A stretch of 64,000 nt of DNA, from positions 203,355 to 267,354 of the forward strand of contig NZ_JRUQ01000019.1 of assembly GCF_000773975.1 (NCBI RefSeq). The letters run 5' to 3'. Position 1 is the stretch's first letter. Each line of letters begins with the position of its first letter. The notes beneath the pieces were generated by a model. It was not told the origin of the DNA. It did not search any database and was given only the letters and a program-made list of their open reading frames with translations. Of this stretch, positions 39,796 to 50,800 are shown in pieces. The translations under genes and the position numbers were made by a program. The DNA is from Erwinia typographi. GTDB lineage: Bacteria; Pseudomonadota; Gammaproteobacteria; Enterobacterales; Enterobacteriaceae.

Positions 39796-39883
39796 CCCGC
39801 CTCTTTATTAAAGACACACTGAGGCGTCGGTCGGTTTTCTGACCACCAAAACGCGTCACCCAGTGAAAATTTTCCAAGTTTAG

Positions 39884-40036
<153 letters not shown>

Positions 40037-40053
40037 TAAAAGCTAACCGCTGA

Positions 40054-40413
40054 GTGGTTAAGCTCGCATTTCCCAGGGAGTTACGTTTGTTAACTCCCAC
40101 TCATTTCACTTTCGTCTTCCAGCAGCCACAAAGAGCTGGCACGCCGCAAATTACTATTCTCGGCCGCCTGAATTCGCTGGGGCATCCCCGCATCGGTCTT
40201 ACCGTCGCCAAAAAACACGTTAAGCGCGCGCATGAACGCAACCGGATCAAGAGATTGACCCGCGAAAGTTTTCGCCTGCGTCAGCACGAACTTCCAGCAA
40301 TGGATTTTGTGATCGTGGCGAAAAAGGGCGTGGCTGACTTGGATAACCGTGCGCTGACGGAAGCGTTGGAGAAACTATGGCGTCGTCACTGTCGCCTGGC
40401 TCGCGGCTCCTGA
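40054..40413 (+). CDS. rnpA: Ribonuclease P protein component
   Basis: 119 residues, nearly identical to E. coli RnpA, with GTG start as in E. coli. The RNR motif ([19 protein letters not shown], about residues 54-72) and the basic cleft contact the P RNA and pre-tRNA leader. It matures tRNA 5' ends together with the RnpB RNA, which is not in the window. The 3' end overlaps yidD by 37 nt, a conserved arrangement. Confidence 0.98.
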   Translation: MVKLAFPRELRLLTPTHFTFVFQQPQRAGTPQITILGRLNSLGHPRIGLTVAKKHVKRAHERNRIKRLTRESFRLRQHELPAMDFVIVAKKGVADLDNRALTEALEKLWRRHCRLARGS

Positions 40414-40634
40414 TCGCGTTGATTCGGGTGTATCAACGCGCGATCAGTCCGCTGTTAGGCCCCCACTGTCGTTTCCATCCGACCTGCTCTCAATACGGTA
40501 TTGAGGCCTTGCGCAGGTTTGGAGTGATAAAAGGCAGTTGGTTGACGATGAAACGCGTATTAAAATGCCACCCTTTGAACCCGGGTGGCGACGATCCGGT
40601 CCCGCCAAAAACCGACGATAACAGAGAACATTAA
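40377..40634 (+). CDS. yidD: Membrane protein insertion efficiency factor YidD
   Basis: 85 residues, full length. YidD family with the conserved cysteine-containing core [26 protein letters not shown] and [13 protein letters not shown] end. Small amphipathic protein at the inner membrane that assists YidC-dependent insertion. It overlaps rnpA by 37 nt in another frame and ends 2 bp before yidC. Confidence 0.97.
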   Translation: MASSLSPGSRLLIALIRVYQRAISPLLGPHCRFHPTCSQYGIEALRRFGVIKGSWLTMKRVLKCHPLNPGGDDPVPPKTDDNREH

Positions 40635-40636
40635 CG

Positions 40637-42283
40637 ATGGATTCGCAACGCAATCTTTTTCTCATCGCTTTTCTGTTCGTGTCTTTTATGATCTGGCAAG
40701 CCTGGCAGACGGACCACGCTCCGCAGCCCGCGCAGACTCAGACCACGCAAAACACGACCAGCTCAGCCGGTGATGCCGCAAACCAGGGCGTTCCTGCCAG
40801 CGGCCAGGGCAAAACGATCACCGTTAAGACTGATGTCCTGTCTTTACATATCAACACCCGTGGTGGCGATATCGAACAGGCGCAGCTGCTGACTTACCCT
40901 GACAAACTGGGTTCTTCACAGCCATTCCAACTGCTGGAAACCAACCCTGGTTTTCTGTATCAGGCGCAAAGCGGTCTGACCGGCCGTAACGGCCCGGACA
41001 ACCCGGCTAACGGCGATCGTCCTCTGTTCACCACCACTCAGGACAGCTTTGAGATGGCGGACGGCCAGAGCGAACTGCGTATCCCGATGACCTGGACCGC
41101 TGAAAACGGCGTAACCTACACCAAAACCTTCGTGCTGAAGCGCGGTGAGTTTGCGATTAACGTGGATTATCAGGTTAACAACACCAGCCAGCAGCCGCTG
41201 GAAGTGGCGATGTTTGGCCAGCTGAAGCAGACCATCGACCTGCCTAAGCACCGCGATACCGGCAGCAATAACTTTGCGTTGCACACCTTCCGTGGCGCGG
41301 CTTACTCCAGCAGTGAGAGCAACTACGAGAAGTACAAGTTCGACAAAATCAGCGATAACGAAAACCTGAACACCACCACCACCAATGGCTGGGTGGCCAT
41401 GCTTCAGCAGTATTTCGCTACCGCGTGGGTGCCTCGTACCAATGGCGCCAACACCCTTTATACCAGCAACCTGGGTAACGGTATTGCGGCCGTAGGCTAC
41501 AAATCCGCACCGGTTTCCATCGCGCCCGGCGCGCAGCAGAACCTCTCTGCCACCCTGTGGGTTGGCCCGGAAATTCAGGACAAGATGGCCGCTATCGCGC
41601 CACATCTGGACCTGACGGTAGATTACGGCTGGCTGTGGTTTATCTCTCAGCCGCTGTTCAAACTGCTGAAGTTCCTGCACAGCTTTATCGGTAACTGGGG
41701 CTTCTCTATTATCGTTATCACCTTTATCGTGCGTGGCATCATGTACCCGCTGACCAAAGCGCAGTATACCTCCATGGCGAAAATGCGTATGCTGCAGCCG
41801 AAGATTCAGGCGATGCGTGAGCGTTTAGGTGAAGACAAGCAGCGCATGAGTCAGGAGATGATGGCGCTGTATAAAGCTGAGAAAGTGAACCCGCTGGGCG
41901 GCTGTCTGCCGCTGGTTATCCAGATGCCTATCTTCCTGGCGCTGTATTACATGCTGATGGGCTCGATTGAACTGCGCCACGCGCCGTTCGCCCTGTGGAT
42001 TCATGACCTGTCTGCGCAGGACCCGTACTATATCCTGCCGATCCTGATGGGCATCACGATGTTCTTCATCCAGAAGATGTCGCCGACCACCGTGACCGAC
42101 CCGATGCAGCAGAAGATCATGACCTTTATGCCGGTCATCTTCACCGTGTTCTTCCTGTGGTTCCCATCAGGCCTGGTGCTGTACTACATCGTCAGTAACC
42201 TGGTGACCATCATCCAGCAGCAGCTGATCTATCGCGGCCTGGAAAAGCGTGGCTTACACAGCCGCGACAAGAAGAAAGCGTAA
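40637..42283 (+). CDS. yidC: Membrane protein insertase YidC
   Basis: 548 residues, E. coli length. First membrane helix at 5-21, a large periplasmic beta-supersandwich domain (about 55-340), then the five-helix insertase core (about 345-540) with the cytoplasmic hairpin ([30 protein letters not shown]) and the hydrophilic-groove arginine near [15 protein letters not shown]. It inserts and folds inner membrane proteins alone or with SecYEG. Terminated by the hairpin at 42333. Confidence 0.98.
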   Translation: MDSQRNLFLIAFLFVSFMIWQAWQTDHAPQPAQTQTTQNTTSSAGDAANQGVPASGQGKTITVKTDVLSLHINTRGGDIEQAQLLTYPDKLGSSQPFQLLETNPGFLYQAQSGLTGRNGPDNPANGDRPLFTTTQDSFEMADGQSELRIPMTWTAENGVTYTKTFVLKRGEFAINVDYQVNNTSQQPLEVAMFGQLKQTIDLPKHRDTGSNNFALHTFRGAAYSSSESNYEKYKFDKISDNENLNTTTTNGWVAMLQQYFATAWVPRTNGANTLYTSNLGNGIAAVGYKSAPVSIAPGAQQNLSATLWVGPEIQDKMAAIAPHLDLTVDYGWLWFISQPLFKLLKFLHSFIGNWGFSIIVITFIVRGIMYPLTKAQYTSMAKMRMLQPKIQAMRERLGEDKQRMSQEMMALYKAEKVNPLGGCLPLVIQMPIFLALYYMLMGSIELRHAPFALWIHDLSAQDPYYILPILMGITMFFIQKMSPTTVTDPMQQKIMTFMPVIFTVFFLWFPSGLVLYYIVSNLVTIIQQQLIYRGLEKRGLHSRDKKKA

Positions 42284-42332
42284 CCTGTGAGGCGAGCGTC
42301 TTCGCCCCGGCAGTGAGATGCCAGCAGAACGA

Positions 42333-42360
42333 AAAAGGGCGGAATTTATTCCGCCCTTTT
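42333..42360 (+). terminator. Terminator after yidC
   Basis: AAAAGGGCGG and CCGCCCTTTT form a perfect 10 bp stem with an 8 nt AT loop, 49 bp after the yidC stop. The right arm supplies the T run. Confidence 0.88.
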
Positions 42361-42415
42361 GCACAATAAGCAGCGGCAAATTCCCTCCGTGCCAGCCGTG
42401 CTAACAATCGTTATG

Positions 42416-42447
42416 ATTAAGGCGGTCAAATGGCCGCCTTAATTTTT
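42416..42447 (+). terminator. Second terminator-like hairpin, immediately before mnmE
   Basis: ATTAAGGCGG / CCGCCTTAAT, a perfect 10 bp stem with an 8 nt loop, followed by TTTT and ending 21 bp before the mnmE ATG. A candidate mnmE promoter (GTGCCA, 17 bp, TATGAT at 42412-42417) would start RNA near 42424, inside the left arm, so only read-through RNA would form the full hairpin. Confidence 0.7.
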
Positions 42448-42468
42448 GCCTTAAAAAGAGAGTCCAGT

Positions 42469-43833
42469 ATGAGTCAGAGTGAGACTATCGTCGCCCAGGC
42501 GACGCCGCCAGGCCGCGGTGGCGTAGGTATTCTGCGCGTTTCCGGCAGCAAAGCCGCTGAGGTGGCACAGACGCTACTGGGCAAGCTGCCGACACCCCGC
42601 TACGCCGACTATCTGCCTTTCCGCGATAGTGAAGGCAACGCGCTGGATCAGGGTATTGCGCTGTGGTTTCCTGGCCCTAACTCCTTTACCGGTGAAGACG
42701 TTCTGGAACTTCAGGGACACGGCGGCCCGGTGATCCTGGATTTGCTGCTTAAGCGGATTGTTGCGCTGCCGGGCGTGCGGATCGCGCGTCCTGGCGAATT
42801 CTCAGAACGTGCGTTCCTCAACGATAAGCTTGACCTGGCGCAGGCCGAAGCGATTGCCGACCTGATCGACGCCAGTTCAGAACAGGCCGCCCGCTCCGCG
42901 CTGAATTCGCTTCAGGGCGCCTTCTCGCGGCGGGTTAACCATCTTGTGGAAGCACTTACTAACCTGCGAATCTACGTGGAAGCAGCGATCGACTTCCCTG
43001 ATGAGGAAATTGACTTCCTGTCAGACGGTAAAATCGAAGCGCAGCTCAACCAGGTTATTGCCGATCTGGACGGCGTGCATGCCGAAGCGCGTCAGGGAAG
43101 CCTGCTGCGCGAAGGGATGAAGGTAGTGATTGCCGGTCGTCCTAATGCTGGAAAATCCAGCCTGCTGAACGCGCTGGCAGGTCGGGAAGCAGCGATTGTC
43201 ACCGCTATCGCCGGAACCACGCGTGACGTCCTGCGCGAACATATTCATATTGACGGTATGCCGCTGCATATCATTGATACGGCAGGATTACGCGAAGCCA
43301 GCGACGAAGTGGAGCGTATTGGTATCGAACGTGCGTGGAATGAGATCGAACAGGCGGACCGGGTGCTGTTTATGGTTGACGGCACCACGACCGGGGAAAC
43401 CGAACCTGCCGCGATCTGGCCTGACTTTATTGCCCGCCTGCCGGCGACGTTACCGATTACCGTAGTGCGTAATAAAGCCGACGTCACTGGCGAGACGCTG
43501 GGTATCAAGGAAGTGAATGGTCACTCACTTATTCGCCTGTCCGCGCGAACCGGCGAAGGCGTTGATCTGCTGCGCAACCATCTGAAGGAAAGCATGGGCT
43601 TTTCCGGCAATATAGAGGGCGGTTTCCTGGCGCGCCGTCGCCATTTGCAGGCGCTCGAGTTAGCATCCACTCACTTACTTGAGGGCAGAGCGCAGCTGCT
43701 GGGCGCCCGGGCAGGCGAGCTGCTGGCGGAAGAATTACGAGTCGCTCAGCATTGCTTAAGCGAGATTACCGGGGAGTTTACCTCCGACGATTTACTGGGC
43801 CGCATTTTCTCCAGCTTCTGTATTGGCAAGTAA
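42469..43833 (+). CDS. mnmE: tRNA U34 modification GTPase MnmE
   Basis: 454 residues from ATG 42469 ([21 protein letters not shown]). N-terminal folate-binding TrmE domain; central helical domain; inserted Ras-like G domain about 215-375 with GRPNAGKSS, the GTT switch I loop, DTAGLRE and NKAD; C-terminal CIGK whose Cys takes part in the reaction. With MnmG it makes cmnm5U34 in tRNAs. Two hairpins isolate it from yidC. Confidence 0.98.
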   Translation: MSQSETIVAQATPPGRGGVGILRVSGSKAAEVAQTLLGKLPTPRYADYLPFRDSEGNALDQGIALWFPGPNSFTGEDVLELQGHGGPVILDLLLKRIVALPGVRIARPGEFSERAFLNDKLDLAQAEAIADLIDASSEQAARSALNSLQGAFSRRVNHLVEALTNLRIYVEAAIDFPDEEIDFLSDGKIEAQLNQVIADLDGVHAEARQGSLLREGMKVVIAGRPNAGKSSLLNALAGREAAIVTAIAGTTRDVLREHIHIDGMPLHIIDTAGLREASDEVERIGIERAWNEIEQADRVLFMVDGTTTGETEPAAIWPDFIARLPATLPITVVRNKADVTGETLGIKEVNGHSLIRLSARTGEGVDLLRNHLKESMGFSGNIEGGFLARRRHLQALELASTHLLEGRAQLLGARAGELLAEELRVAQHCLSEITGEFTSDDLLGRIFSSFCIGK

Positions 43834-43932
43834 GCATTATCCTAACCGCCTGCTGATACGATCTGCCGGTTTCACCCTCCTGCTGCGTACACTCCTCCTC
43901 TGAGTGAGGAAAAAGCATGATCTTAATCTGAA

Positions 43933-43966
43933 AAACCCCACATACCGGTAAAGTGGGGTGTTTTTT
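43933..43966 (+). terminator. Terminator after mnmE
   Basis: CCCCAC (43936-43941) and GTGGGG (43953-43958) with AA/TT extensions, followed by TGTTTTTT. Clear intrinsic terminator about 100 bp after mnmE. Confidence 0.85.
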
Positions 43967-44025
43967 CCTAAGAAAATTCTTACAATAGCGATGATGATTT
44001 TCCGACCATTTTCACGGAGCGACAG

Positions 44026-44766
44026 ATGGCAAGTCATTTTGCACGCAGGACCCTTGTCCACGGCACCCCCTCGGTGCAGCGACTCCCTCAACACCTGATT
44101 GATTTTGCCAGCACCCTGGCTGAAAAACGCCGTGCGCGCTTTCTTACGGCCCGCTCTCTGCTGGCCGACCTGATGCTGCGCGTCTATGGCATTACTCAAC
44201 TTCCTGAACTGACCCAGAGCCTCTGCGGTCGCCCGTGCTTTGTTGACCGCGATCTCCCTGACTTCAGCCTCGCCTATGCGGGTAACATCATTGGCGTACT
44301 GCTGGCGGAGGAAGGCGGCCGCGCCGGTCTTGGCATGGAGATTATTCGCGCGCACAGCCGTCAAACCCAGGAACAGTATCTGCGGGATTTATCCTCAGGC
44401 GAAAAAGCATGGATAAACGCGCAAAACGATCCCAGCGAGGCGGCCCTGCAGCTTTGGTCAATGCGTAAAAGTTTGCTGAAACTGACCGGGATCGAGGATG
44501 TCAGCAGCGACTCGCTACGCCTGCATCCCGCTTCCGGCCGTTTACGCTCCCTGCGCTTTCCTGATATTCAGGCCATCTCTGACGTTGACCCGTTGATGAT
44601 CTGGTCCTGCGCGCTGTCGCCGGGCAGCGAGCGCCTGCACCTCTGGGAGTATGACGAGGAGAAGCACTGGACGAGGCTACAGGAAATTCAGATAAACAGG
44701 CCGGAGATGGGCCAGCGCGTGCTGCGTCTGACCAGCCTGCCGCAGGAGAGAGTGCTGCAAAGCTGA
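44026..44766 (+). CDS. yieE: YieE, phosphopantetheinyl-transferase-like protein with altered motifs
   Basis: 246 residues; E. coli YieE is 249 and starts alike (MA-HFAR). It has the 4'-phosphopantetheinyl transferase fold, but the magnesium motif GxDIE reads GLGMEI at 101-106 and the second motif WxxKExxxK reads W144-S-M-R-K-S-L-L-K152, so the key Asp and the Lys-Glu pair are missing. E. coli YieE shows a similar decay. It may have lost transferase activity or use another chemistry. ACGGAGCG precedes the ATG. Neighbours mnmE and adeP match E. coli order without the tna genes. Confidence 0.85.
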   Translation: MASHFARRTLVHGTPSVQRLPQHLIDFASTLAEKRRARFLTARSLLADLMLRVYGITQLPELTQSLCGRPCFVDRDLPDFSLAYAGNIIGVLLAEEGGRAGLGMEIIRAHSRQTQEQYLRDLSSGEKAWINAQNDPSEAALQLWSMRKSLLKLTGIEDVSSDSLRLHPASGRLRSLRFPDIQAISDVDPLMIWSCALSPGSERLHLWEYDEEKHWTRLQEIQINRPEMGQRVLRLTSLPQERVLQS

Positions 44767-44807
44767 ACCCGTGAGCAGGCAAGCGGGACGCCGCCTGTGA
44801 AAGAGTA

Positions 44808-44832
44808 AGCAGGCCAGCCTTAGCGGGCCTGC
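44808..44832. terminator. Hairpin between yieE and adeP
   Basis: AGCAGGCC and GGCCTGCT arms around a 9 nt loop between convergent genes, followed by AAACGCC. Short U tract, so moderate confidence. Confidence 0.55.
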
Positions 44833-44841
44833 TAAACGCCC

Positions 44842-46155
44842 TTAGTGGGCGTCGATAAAGATGATTTTCAACACGAACAGCAGCGCCACAACCACCACGC
44901 AAGGGCTGATTTCACGCCAGCGCCCCGTCCCCAACTTCATCACGCAGTAAGAGATAAAGCCCAGCGCAATGCCTTCGGTGATCGAGAAGCTGAACGGCAT
45001 CATCGCGGTAGTGACGAATGCGGGAACGGCCTCGGTGAGGTCATCCCACTTTACGCGAGCCAGGCTGGAGGTCATCAGCACACCCACATAGATCAGCGCG
45101 CCAGCGGCCGCATAGGCAGGAACCATGCCCGCCAGCGGCGACAGGAACATCACCAGCAGGAACAGGATGCCGGTTACCACCGCCATCAGGCCGGTACGAC
45201 CGCCGACGGAAACGCCTGACGAGCTTTCGATATAGGCGGTAACGGAGGAGGTGCCGATATAGGCGCCCGCTACGGAGCTGATGCTGTCCACATACAGCGC
45301 CTGCTTCATGCGTGGGAAGGTCCCTTTCTCGTTGGTCAGGCCAGCTTTGTCCGTCACGCCAATCAGCGTGCCGGAGGAGTCGAACAGGTTGACCAGCATG
45401 AAGGAGAAGATAATCCCGGCCATGCCAACGTTCAGCGATCCGGCAAGGTCAACCTGGCCCAGAACGGAGCTAATGCCGGTTGGGGCGGAAAACACGCCGC
45501 CGTATTTCACGTCGCCAATCGCCAGGCCGATCAGTGTGGTGATCACAATAGAAACCAGCACGGCGATATGAATATTACGCGAGGCCAGGATGGCAATAAT
45601 AAAGAAGCCGAGCGCGCCCAGCAGCACGCTATGCGAGCTTAAATCCCCTACCGCCACCAGCGTGTCTTTGTTTGGCACCACAATACCGGCATTTTTCAGG
45701 CCGATCATCGCAATAAACAGACCGATACCGGCGGTAATCCCCACGCGCAGGCTAACCGGGATGTTGGCGATCATCCAGTAACGAATACGGAAAATGGTCA
45801 GCAGCAGCAGGCCGACAGCCCCCCAGAAGATGGCTCCCATGCCTACCTGCCAGGAAATACCCATTGCGCCAACGACCACAAAAGCGAAGAACGCGTTGAG
45901 GCCCATGGCCGGTGCCAGCGCAACCGGCAGGTTAGCCACCAGCCCCATCAGAATGCTGCCAAAGGCCGCAATCAGGCAGGTGGTGACAAAAACGGCCTGG
46001 GTATTCATCCCGGCCACGCCGAGAATTTGTGGGTTTACAAAAACGATATAGACCATCGTCAGAAAGGTGGTGAAACCCGCAATCACTTCAGTACGCGCCG
46101 TCGTACCGTGTTCCTGCAGTTTAAAGATCCGCTGTAGTAGACCTGGATTGTTCAT
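44842..46155 (-). CDS. adeP: Adenine permease AdeP (YieG)
   Basis: 437 residues, NCS2/AzgA family, 12-14 membrane helices. Family motifs: GFTTFLTMVYIVFVNPQIL in helix 1, LAPAMGLNAFFAF in helix 3, and the substrate motif VNLFDSSGTLIGVTDKAGL. It imports adenine with protons. Its place after yieE is that of yieG in E. coli. In E. coli yieH follows adeP on the far side; here 17 kb of nic and yeg genes are in between. Confidence 0.93.
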   Translation of the reverse strand: MNNPGLLQRIFKLQEHGTTARTEVIAGFTTFLTMVYIVFVNPQILGVAGMNTQAVFVTTCLIAAFGSILMGLVANLPVALAPAMGLNAFFAFVVVGAMGISWQVGMGAIFWGAVGLLLLTIFRIRYWMIANIPVSLRVGITAGIGLFIAMIGLKNAGIVVPNKDTLVAVGDLSSHSVLLGALGFFIIAILASRNIHIAVLVSIVITTLIGLAIGDVKYGGVFSAPTGISSVLGQVDLAGSLNVGMAGIIFSFMLVNLFDSSGTLIGVTDKAGLTNEKGTFPRMKQALYVDSISSVAGAYIGTSSVTAYIESSSGVSVGGRTGLMAVVTGILFLLVMFLSPLAGMVPAYAAAGALIYVGVLMTSSLARVKWDDLTEAVPAFVTTAMMPFSFSITEGIALGFISYCVMKLGTGRWREISPCVVVVALLFVLKIIFIDAH

Positions 46156-46344
46156 TATGTGATTCCAAAACGGAGAAAAGTTATCGTCGGCTATCCTAAC
46201 CTATAATTGTGATTTTGGGAGCTTGCCGCCGGGGTTTTTCGCAACCGATTGCGCTGCTTTTTCACAAGGTGTGGAAAAATTGTCGCGAATACCACCAGGC
46301 CTCGCGATACTAGCGCTTACCCTACTTTAATCATGGACCTTTGC

Positions 46345-46917
46345 ATGAAGACACCGGGCATCATCATTCTGGCTGCTGGCCTGGGTACACGCTACAAGCA
46401 AGCCGGAGGACGGGGCAATAAACTGCTGGCTCTGCAACAGAACCAGCAAAGCTTACTGGCGCTAACCCTGCAACAGGCGCAAACCTCGGGCCTTCCACTG
46501 CTGCTGGTAACCCGCCCCGAATATGACACCATCCTCGATCTGGCCGATCGGCGCCACATTCCCGCGATCGCCGTTGCCAGCAACGGCAGTGGCGAGAGTA
46601 TTGCGGCGGCCGTGCAGCACACAAGGAACTGGTCAGGATGGCTGATCCAGCCAGGGGATATGGCATGGGTGACAACGCAAGACCATCAGCGCGTGGCTCG
46701 CGCGCTTGCAGATGGCGCTCAGCAGGTCAGGCTCTGCTGGCAGGAACAACCCGGCCATCCGGTGGGGTTCGCGGCAAGTTATGGCGAAGCGCTAAGCCGG
46801 TTAACCGGGGATAACGGCGCACGCGCACTGCTGGACCCAATGATCCTGCAAAAAATCAGCGCCCACGCCGGGGTGATTGTCGATGCGGATCTACCAGAAA
46901 CTACAAACCGTTCCTGA
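46345..46917 (+). CDS. mocA: Molybdenum cofactor cytidylyltransferase (MocA-like)
   Basis: 190 residues from ATG 46345 (GGA 6 nt upstream); ATG 46333 is possible. MobA-like NTP transferase fold: nucleotide-binding LAAGLGTRYKQAGGRGNKLL at the N-terminus, and GDMAWVTTQDH (magnesium Asp) near 97-107. It would attach CMP to molybdopterin, giving the MCD cofactor used by xanthine-oxidase-family hydroxylases such as the NicAB enzyme encoded nearby. It converges on xdhC with a 17 nt overlap of the 3' ends. Confidence 0.85.
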   Translation: MKTPGIIILAAGLGTRYKQAGGRGNKLLALQQNQQSLLALTLQQAQTSGLPLLLVTRPEYDTILDLADRRHIPAIAVASNGSGESIAAAVQHTRNWSGWLIQPGDMAWVTTQDHQRVARALADGAQQVRLCWQEQPGHPVGFAASYGEALSRLTGDNGARALLDPMILQKISAHAGVIVDADLPETTNRS

Positions 46918-47872
46918 CGCGCACAATATCTGCCAGCGTTGCCAGCGCAATCTCTCCGGGAGTTTTGCTACCAATCGGCAGCCCGACCGGGGCATGAATG
47001 CGCGCCAGCGCCTGATCCGATAAGCCTCCCAGCTCGGCCAGACGCTGCAGACGTTTCTGGCTATTGCTGGTCGATCCCATTGCGCCAATGTAAAACGCGG
47101 GCGTATGAACAGCTTCCATCAGCGTCAGATCATCGACACGCGGATCGTGGGTAAGACAGAGGATCGCCGTTCCCGCCGAGGCACCCGACTGCTCCAGATA
47201 GCGTGCCGGATGTTGCTGGATGCAATGCAGATTTTCGCAGGCCATTACCGCCGCACGTAATTGATCAAATTCAGCATCCCGGTGTTCACAAACCACCACG
47301 CGGAAACCCAGCATCAGCGCCAGAAGAATACAATCACTGGCGACGGCGGAAAAACCGGCAATCAGTACCGTAGTCACCGCACCCACCGGCAGCACAACGC
47401 TATCATCGTCGTATCTCAGCAGGGCCAGAGGCTCGTCCGCTGCCAACGTCTGCCACTCATGATCGCGGCCAGGGGTGATATAACGTGTCAGCCGTGAGCC
47501 GCCACTCAGTGCCTCCTGCATGGCGCTCAGCAACGCCAGTGACCGCTCCTGCGGTTCAATCCGCTCCACCAGCACATCCAGGATGCCGCCGCACGGGAGC
47601 TGAACAGGTGGCGACAACCCTCCCGCGCCGTAACGAACCCGCTCGCTGGCATGGGGATAAGCGCCCTGTTGCAGCCGTGCGAGAAAATCCTCTTCGATAC
47701 AGCCTCCCGAAAGCGAACCGCTCCAGTGACCTTCCGCGTCCGCTACCAGCATCGCTCCCGGAGAGCGCGGCGCCGAACCCCAGCTATGCAGTACGGTGCA
47801 TAACCAGATCGCTTTTCCCTGCTGTAACCACTGTAATCCCTGGTCAACCACGCGTTGATCGAGTGATAACAT
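46901..47872 (-). CDS. xdhC: XdhC-family molybdenum cofactor insertion/sulfuration factor
   Basis: 323 residues. N-terminal XdhC/CoxI domain (about 10-80: VLHSWGSAPRSPGAMLVADAEGHWSGSLSGGCIEE) and C-terminal Rossmann domain (about 165-305: VLIAGFSAVASD, AIGAMGSTSNSQKR). Such proteins bind and protect the sulfurated cofactor and insert it into xanthine-dehydrogenase-like enzymes. It starts 14 bp after the nicB stop on the same strand, so it is probably the last gene of the nicX-R-A-B transcript and serves NicAB. Confidence 0.87.
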   Translation of the reverse strand: MLSLDQRVVDQGLQWLQQGKAIWLCTVLHSWGSAPRSPGAMLVADAEGHWSGSLSGGCIEEDFLARLQQGAYPHASERVRYGAGGLSPPVQLPCGGILDVLVERIEPQERSLALLSAMQEALSGGSRLTRYITPGRDHEWQTLAADEPLALLRYDDDSVVLPVGAVTTVLIAGFSAVASDCILLALMLGFRVVVCEHRDAEFDQLRAAVMACENLHCIQQHPARYLEQSGASAGTAILCLTHDPRVDDLTLMEAVHTPAFYIGAMGSTSNSQKRLQRLAELGGLSDQALARIHAPVGLPIGSKTPGEIALATLADIVRVRNGL

Positions 47873-47886
47873 ACATTTCCTCCGCG

Positions 47887-50800
47887 TCAGTGACTGCTGG
47901 GATTCGCGCGTACCTGCGCCACTTTTTCCGTTAAGTCGGCCCAGGCAGGTTCGTTCGGGGCGTAACGCTGGCGCAGATACGCCGCGATATCCGCTACCTG
48001 CTTATCCGACAGGCTGCCAGCGAAACCGGGCATATAACCCAGTGCATCGGTGGCTGGCTTATCGATCCCGTGTAACACCACCTGCAACAGGTTATCCGGC
48101 GTTGCGCTGGTCAGGCTGCTGCTGTTCGCCATGGACGGGCTGACGCCGAACAGCTTCGGTCCACCTTCACTGGCGCTATGGCACGCCTGACATGCGCCTT
48201 TAAACAAGCGTTCCCCGGCGGCGGTATTCCACGCTGGCTTCATTGACGGCTGTGCCGTTGGCTCGGGTATCACCGTCTGGCCGTTGATATCCGCTAAATA
48301 GCTTGCCATAGCACGGACATCAGCCTCCGGCAGCGTAGCCAGATGACTGACTACCGGGGCCATCGGTCCGGCAGCCACGCCATGTTTGTCGTCGTAACCG
48401 TTGCGCAGATAGGTATAGAGCGATGCGGCGCTCAAGGGCTGAGGCGATTTACTTAACTGATTGAGCGCAGGTGCTTCCCAGCCGTCGACCCAGCCACCGG
48501 CGAGGAACTGATTACCGCCTTTTTCCGCCCCCATCAGATTGCGCGGTGAATGGCAGGCGCCGCAGTGGCCCGCGCCATTCACCAGGTACGCCCCCCGATT
48601 CCATTCGGCGCTTTTGCCAGGGTCGTTCTGATATTCACCCGTGCGCAGATAGAGGGCATTCCAGCCAGCCATCAGGAAGCGCATATTGAACGGAAAACGC
48701 ATCTCATTGGCGGGCGGGGCCTGCTCCACCGCCGGTTGCGACATCAACCAGGCATACAGCGCCTGCATATCGCCTTCGCTCAGCTGACGAAATGAGGTGT
48801 AGGGAAATGCCGGGTAGAGATGATGGCCATCGCGGCTGATACCCTGGCGCATGGCGCGGTCAAAAGCATTAAACGACCAGTTGCCGATACCGGTTTTTTT
48901 ATCCGGCGTGATATTGGTGGAAAAGAGGGTGCCGAATGGCGTGTCCATCTTCAGGCCACCGGCATTGGTAGCCCCGCCTTCAGTGGTATGACACACGGCG
49001 CAGTCACCGGCCGCGGCCACCTGACGCCCCCGCTCCAGCATCGCCGTCGACCAGCTCCCGGCCTCAGGAGGCGCAACCGGTTCGATAGCGGCACGCCATG
49101 GCAATGCATTGGTGGCGATACCCATCGCAGCGCCGAGCAAACCGGCAGCGCCGCCCAACGCCCACCGGCGGCGGGCCGTTTTTTTCCTTTCAGGTGCAGG
49201 TAACTTCGGCTCTGGCTGCGGGTCCGGCCCATTCATCGCCTGACGCAATTTATCCGAAGTGATCGGTAACTCGCGAAAGCGAATACCGGTAGCGTCGAAC
49301 ACCGCGTTGGCGATAGCGGCAGCGCTGGGAACCGACGCCGATTCCCCCGCGCCCAGCGGTGGCTCATCAGGGCGTGGCACCATCATCACATCAATATCCG
49401 GCACTTCCGGGAAGGTCAGGATCGGATAGCTGCCCCATTCCTGGCTGGCGATCATATTGCTTTCAATCGTTACCTGCTCTTTCAGCACGCGGCTGGTGGA
49501 CTGGATAACGTTGCCGTGGATCTGGTGCTTCACGCCGTCAGGATTGACCATCATGCCGGCATCGTGACCAACGGTGATGCGCGTTACGGCAATTTCGCCG
49601 CTCTGCTTATCAATCGCCACATCGGCTACCCAGGCCGCCCAGGCCGCGCCGAAGCCGGGAAATTTACTGTGGATGTAGCGCGCATAGGCGAATCCGCGAC
49701 CACGCAACACGCCGGGTTCGCTGGTGTTTTGCATCGGTTCAGCACGCGGCGTCCAGCCTGCGCGGTCGGCAGTCGACCGGATCAGTTCCGCCGCACGTTT
49801 ATCCGGGATATAGCGCAGCCGGTACTCGACCGGATCAACACCTGCCGCGTGCGCCAGTTCATCCATATAGGATTCGTGGGCGAAGGTATTGGGCAGCGCC
49901 GAGACGCCGCGCATCCACGAGGCGCGCACAATTGGCGCCATATCTTCAATGGTAATGCGCATATGAGGAAAGTCGTAGGGTGGGATCGAGGTGCGATCGC
50001 CCATCTCATAAGCCAGCGCTACCGGCTCCACGCGTCCGGTCAACAGCAGCGCCAGCGTGGGTGCGCCGTTAGAAGGATAGGAGGTAGTGAAATCATAGAC
50101 CTGCGGGTTGCCAGCGGCATCAAGCCCACCATCCACGTCCATCAGCTGTGCGGTGCCTTTCGGCTCCCAAATGTGTTCCTGCGCGCGAGTCAGCTGGACG
50201 CGCACAGGCTTACCGACGGCTCGGGAAAGCAGCGCGGCATCGGCGGCCACATCATCGGCGCAGTTGCGGCCATAGCAACCTGCCGCTTCCATACGATTCA
50301 CGTCGATGTCGCTTTCCGGGATCTCAAACAGCCAGGCGAGATCGGCACGCAGCAGATGTGGATTCTGCGTGCCGCTCCACACCTGCAGGCCCGTCGCATC
50401 ATAAGCGGCTACGGCGCAGGAGGGACCGATAGAGCCGTGCAGCTGATATGGCCAGACGTAGCTGCGGGTAAAACGCTGCGCGACGTTTTCCAGTGCGGCA
50501 TCCACCTCGCCGGTATCGTGCACCACGCGCGAAGTCCTTGGGTTATCACGAATCGCCTGTTCCACGTCGCGCATATCCGGCAGCATAGGCTTCCATGGCT
50601 TCCAGTGTACTTTGAGGGCTTCCATTGCGGCGATGGCCTGCTCTTCACGTTCGGCCACTACGCCAACGAAATCAGCGATTTGCACCACTTTGACGATACC
50701 GTCGAGATGCGCAATTGAATTTTCATCGATGCTAAGAAATGACGTACCCACAAATTGCCCGGTGTCATAACCGGCATAGGGTGGGCGGATCACCCGGCCA

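Noticed and set aside
49516..50718. A 400-codon open frame antisense to nicB
   Set aside because: It lies wholly inside the conserved molybdenum domain of NicB on the other strand, has no ribosome site and its protein is rich in R, H and Q as expected from a GC-rich complement.
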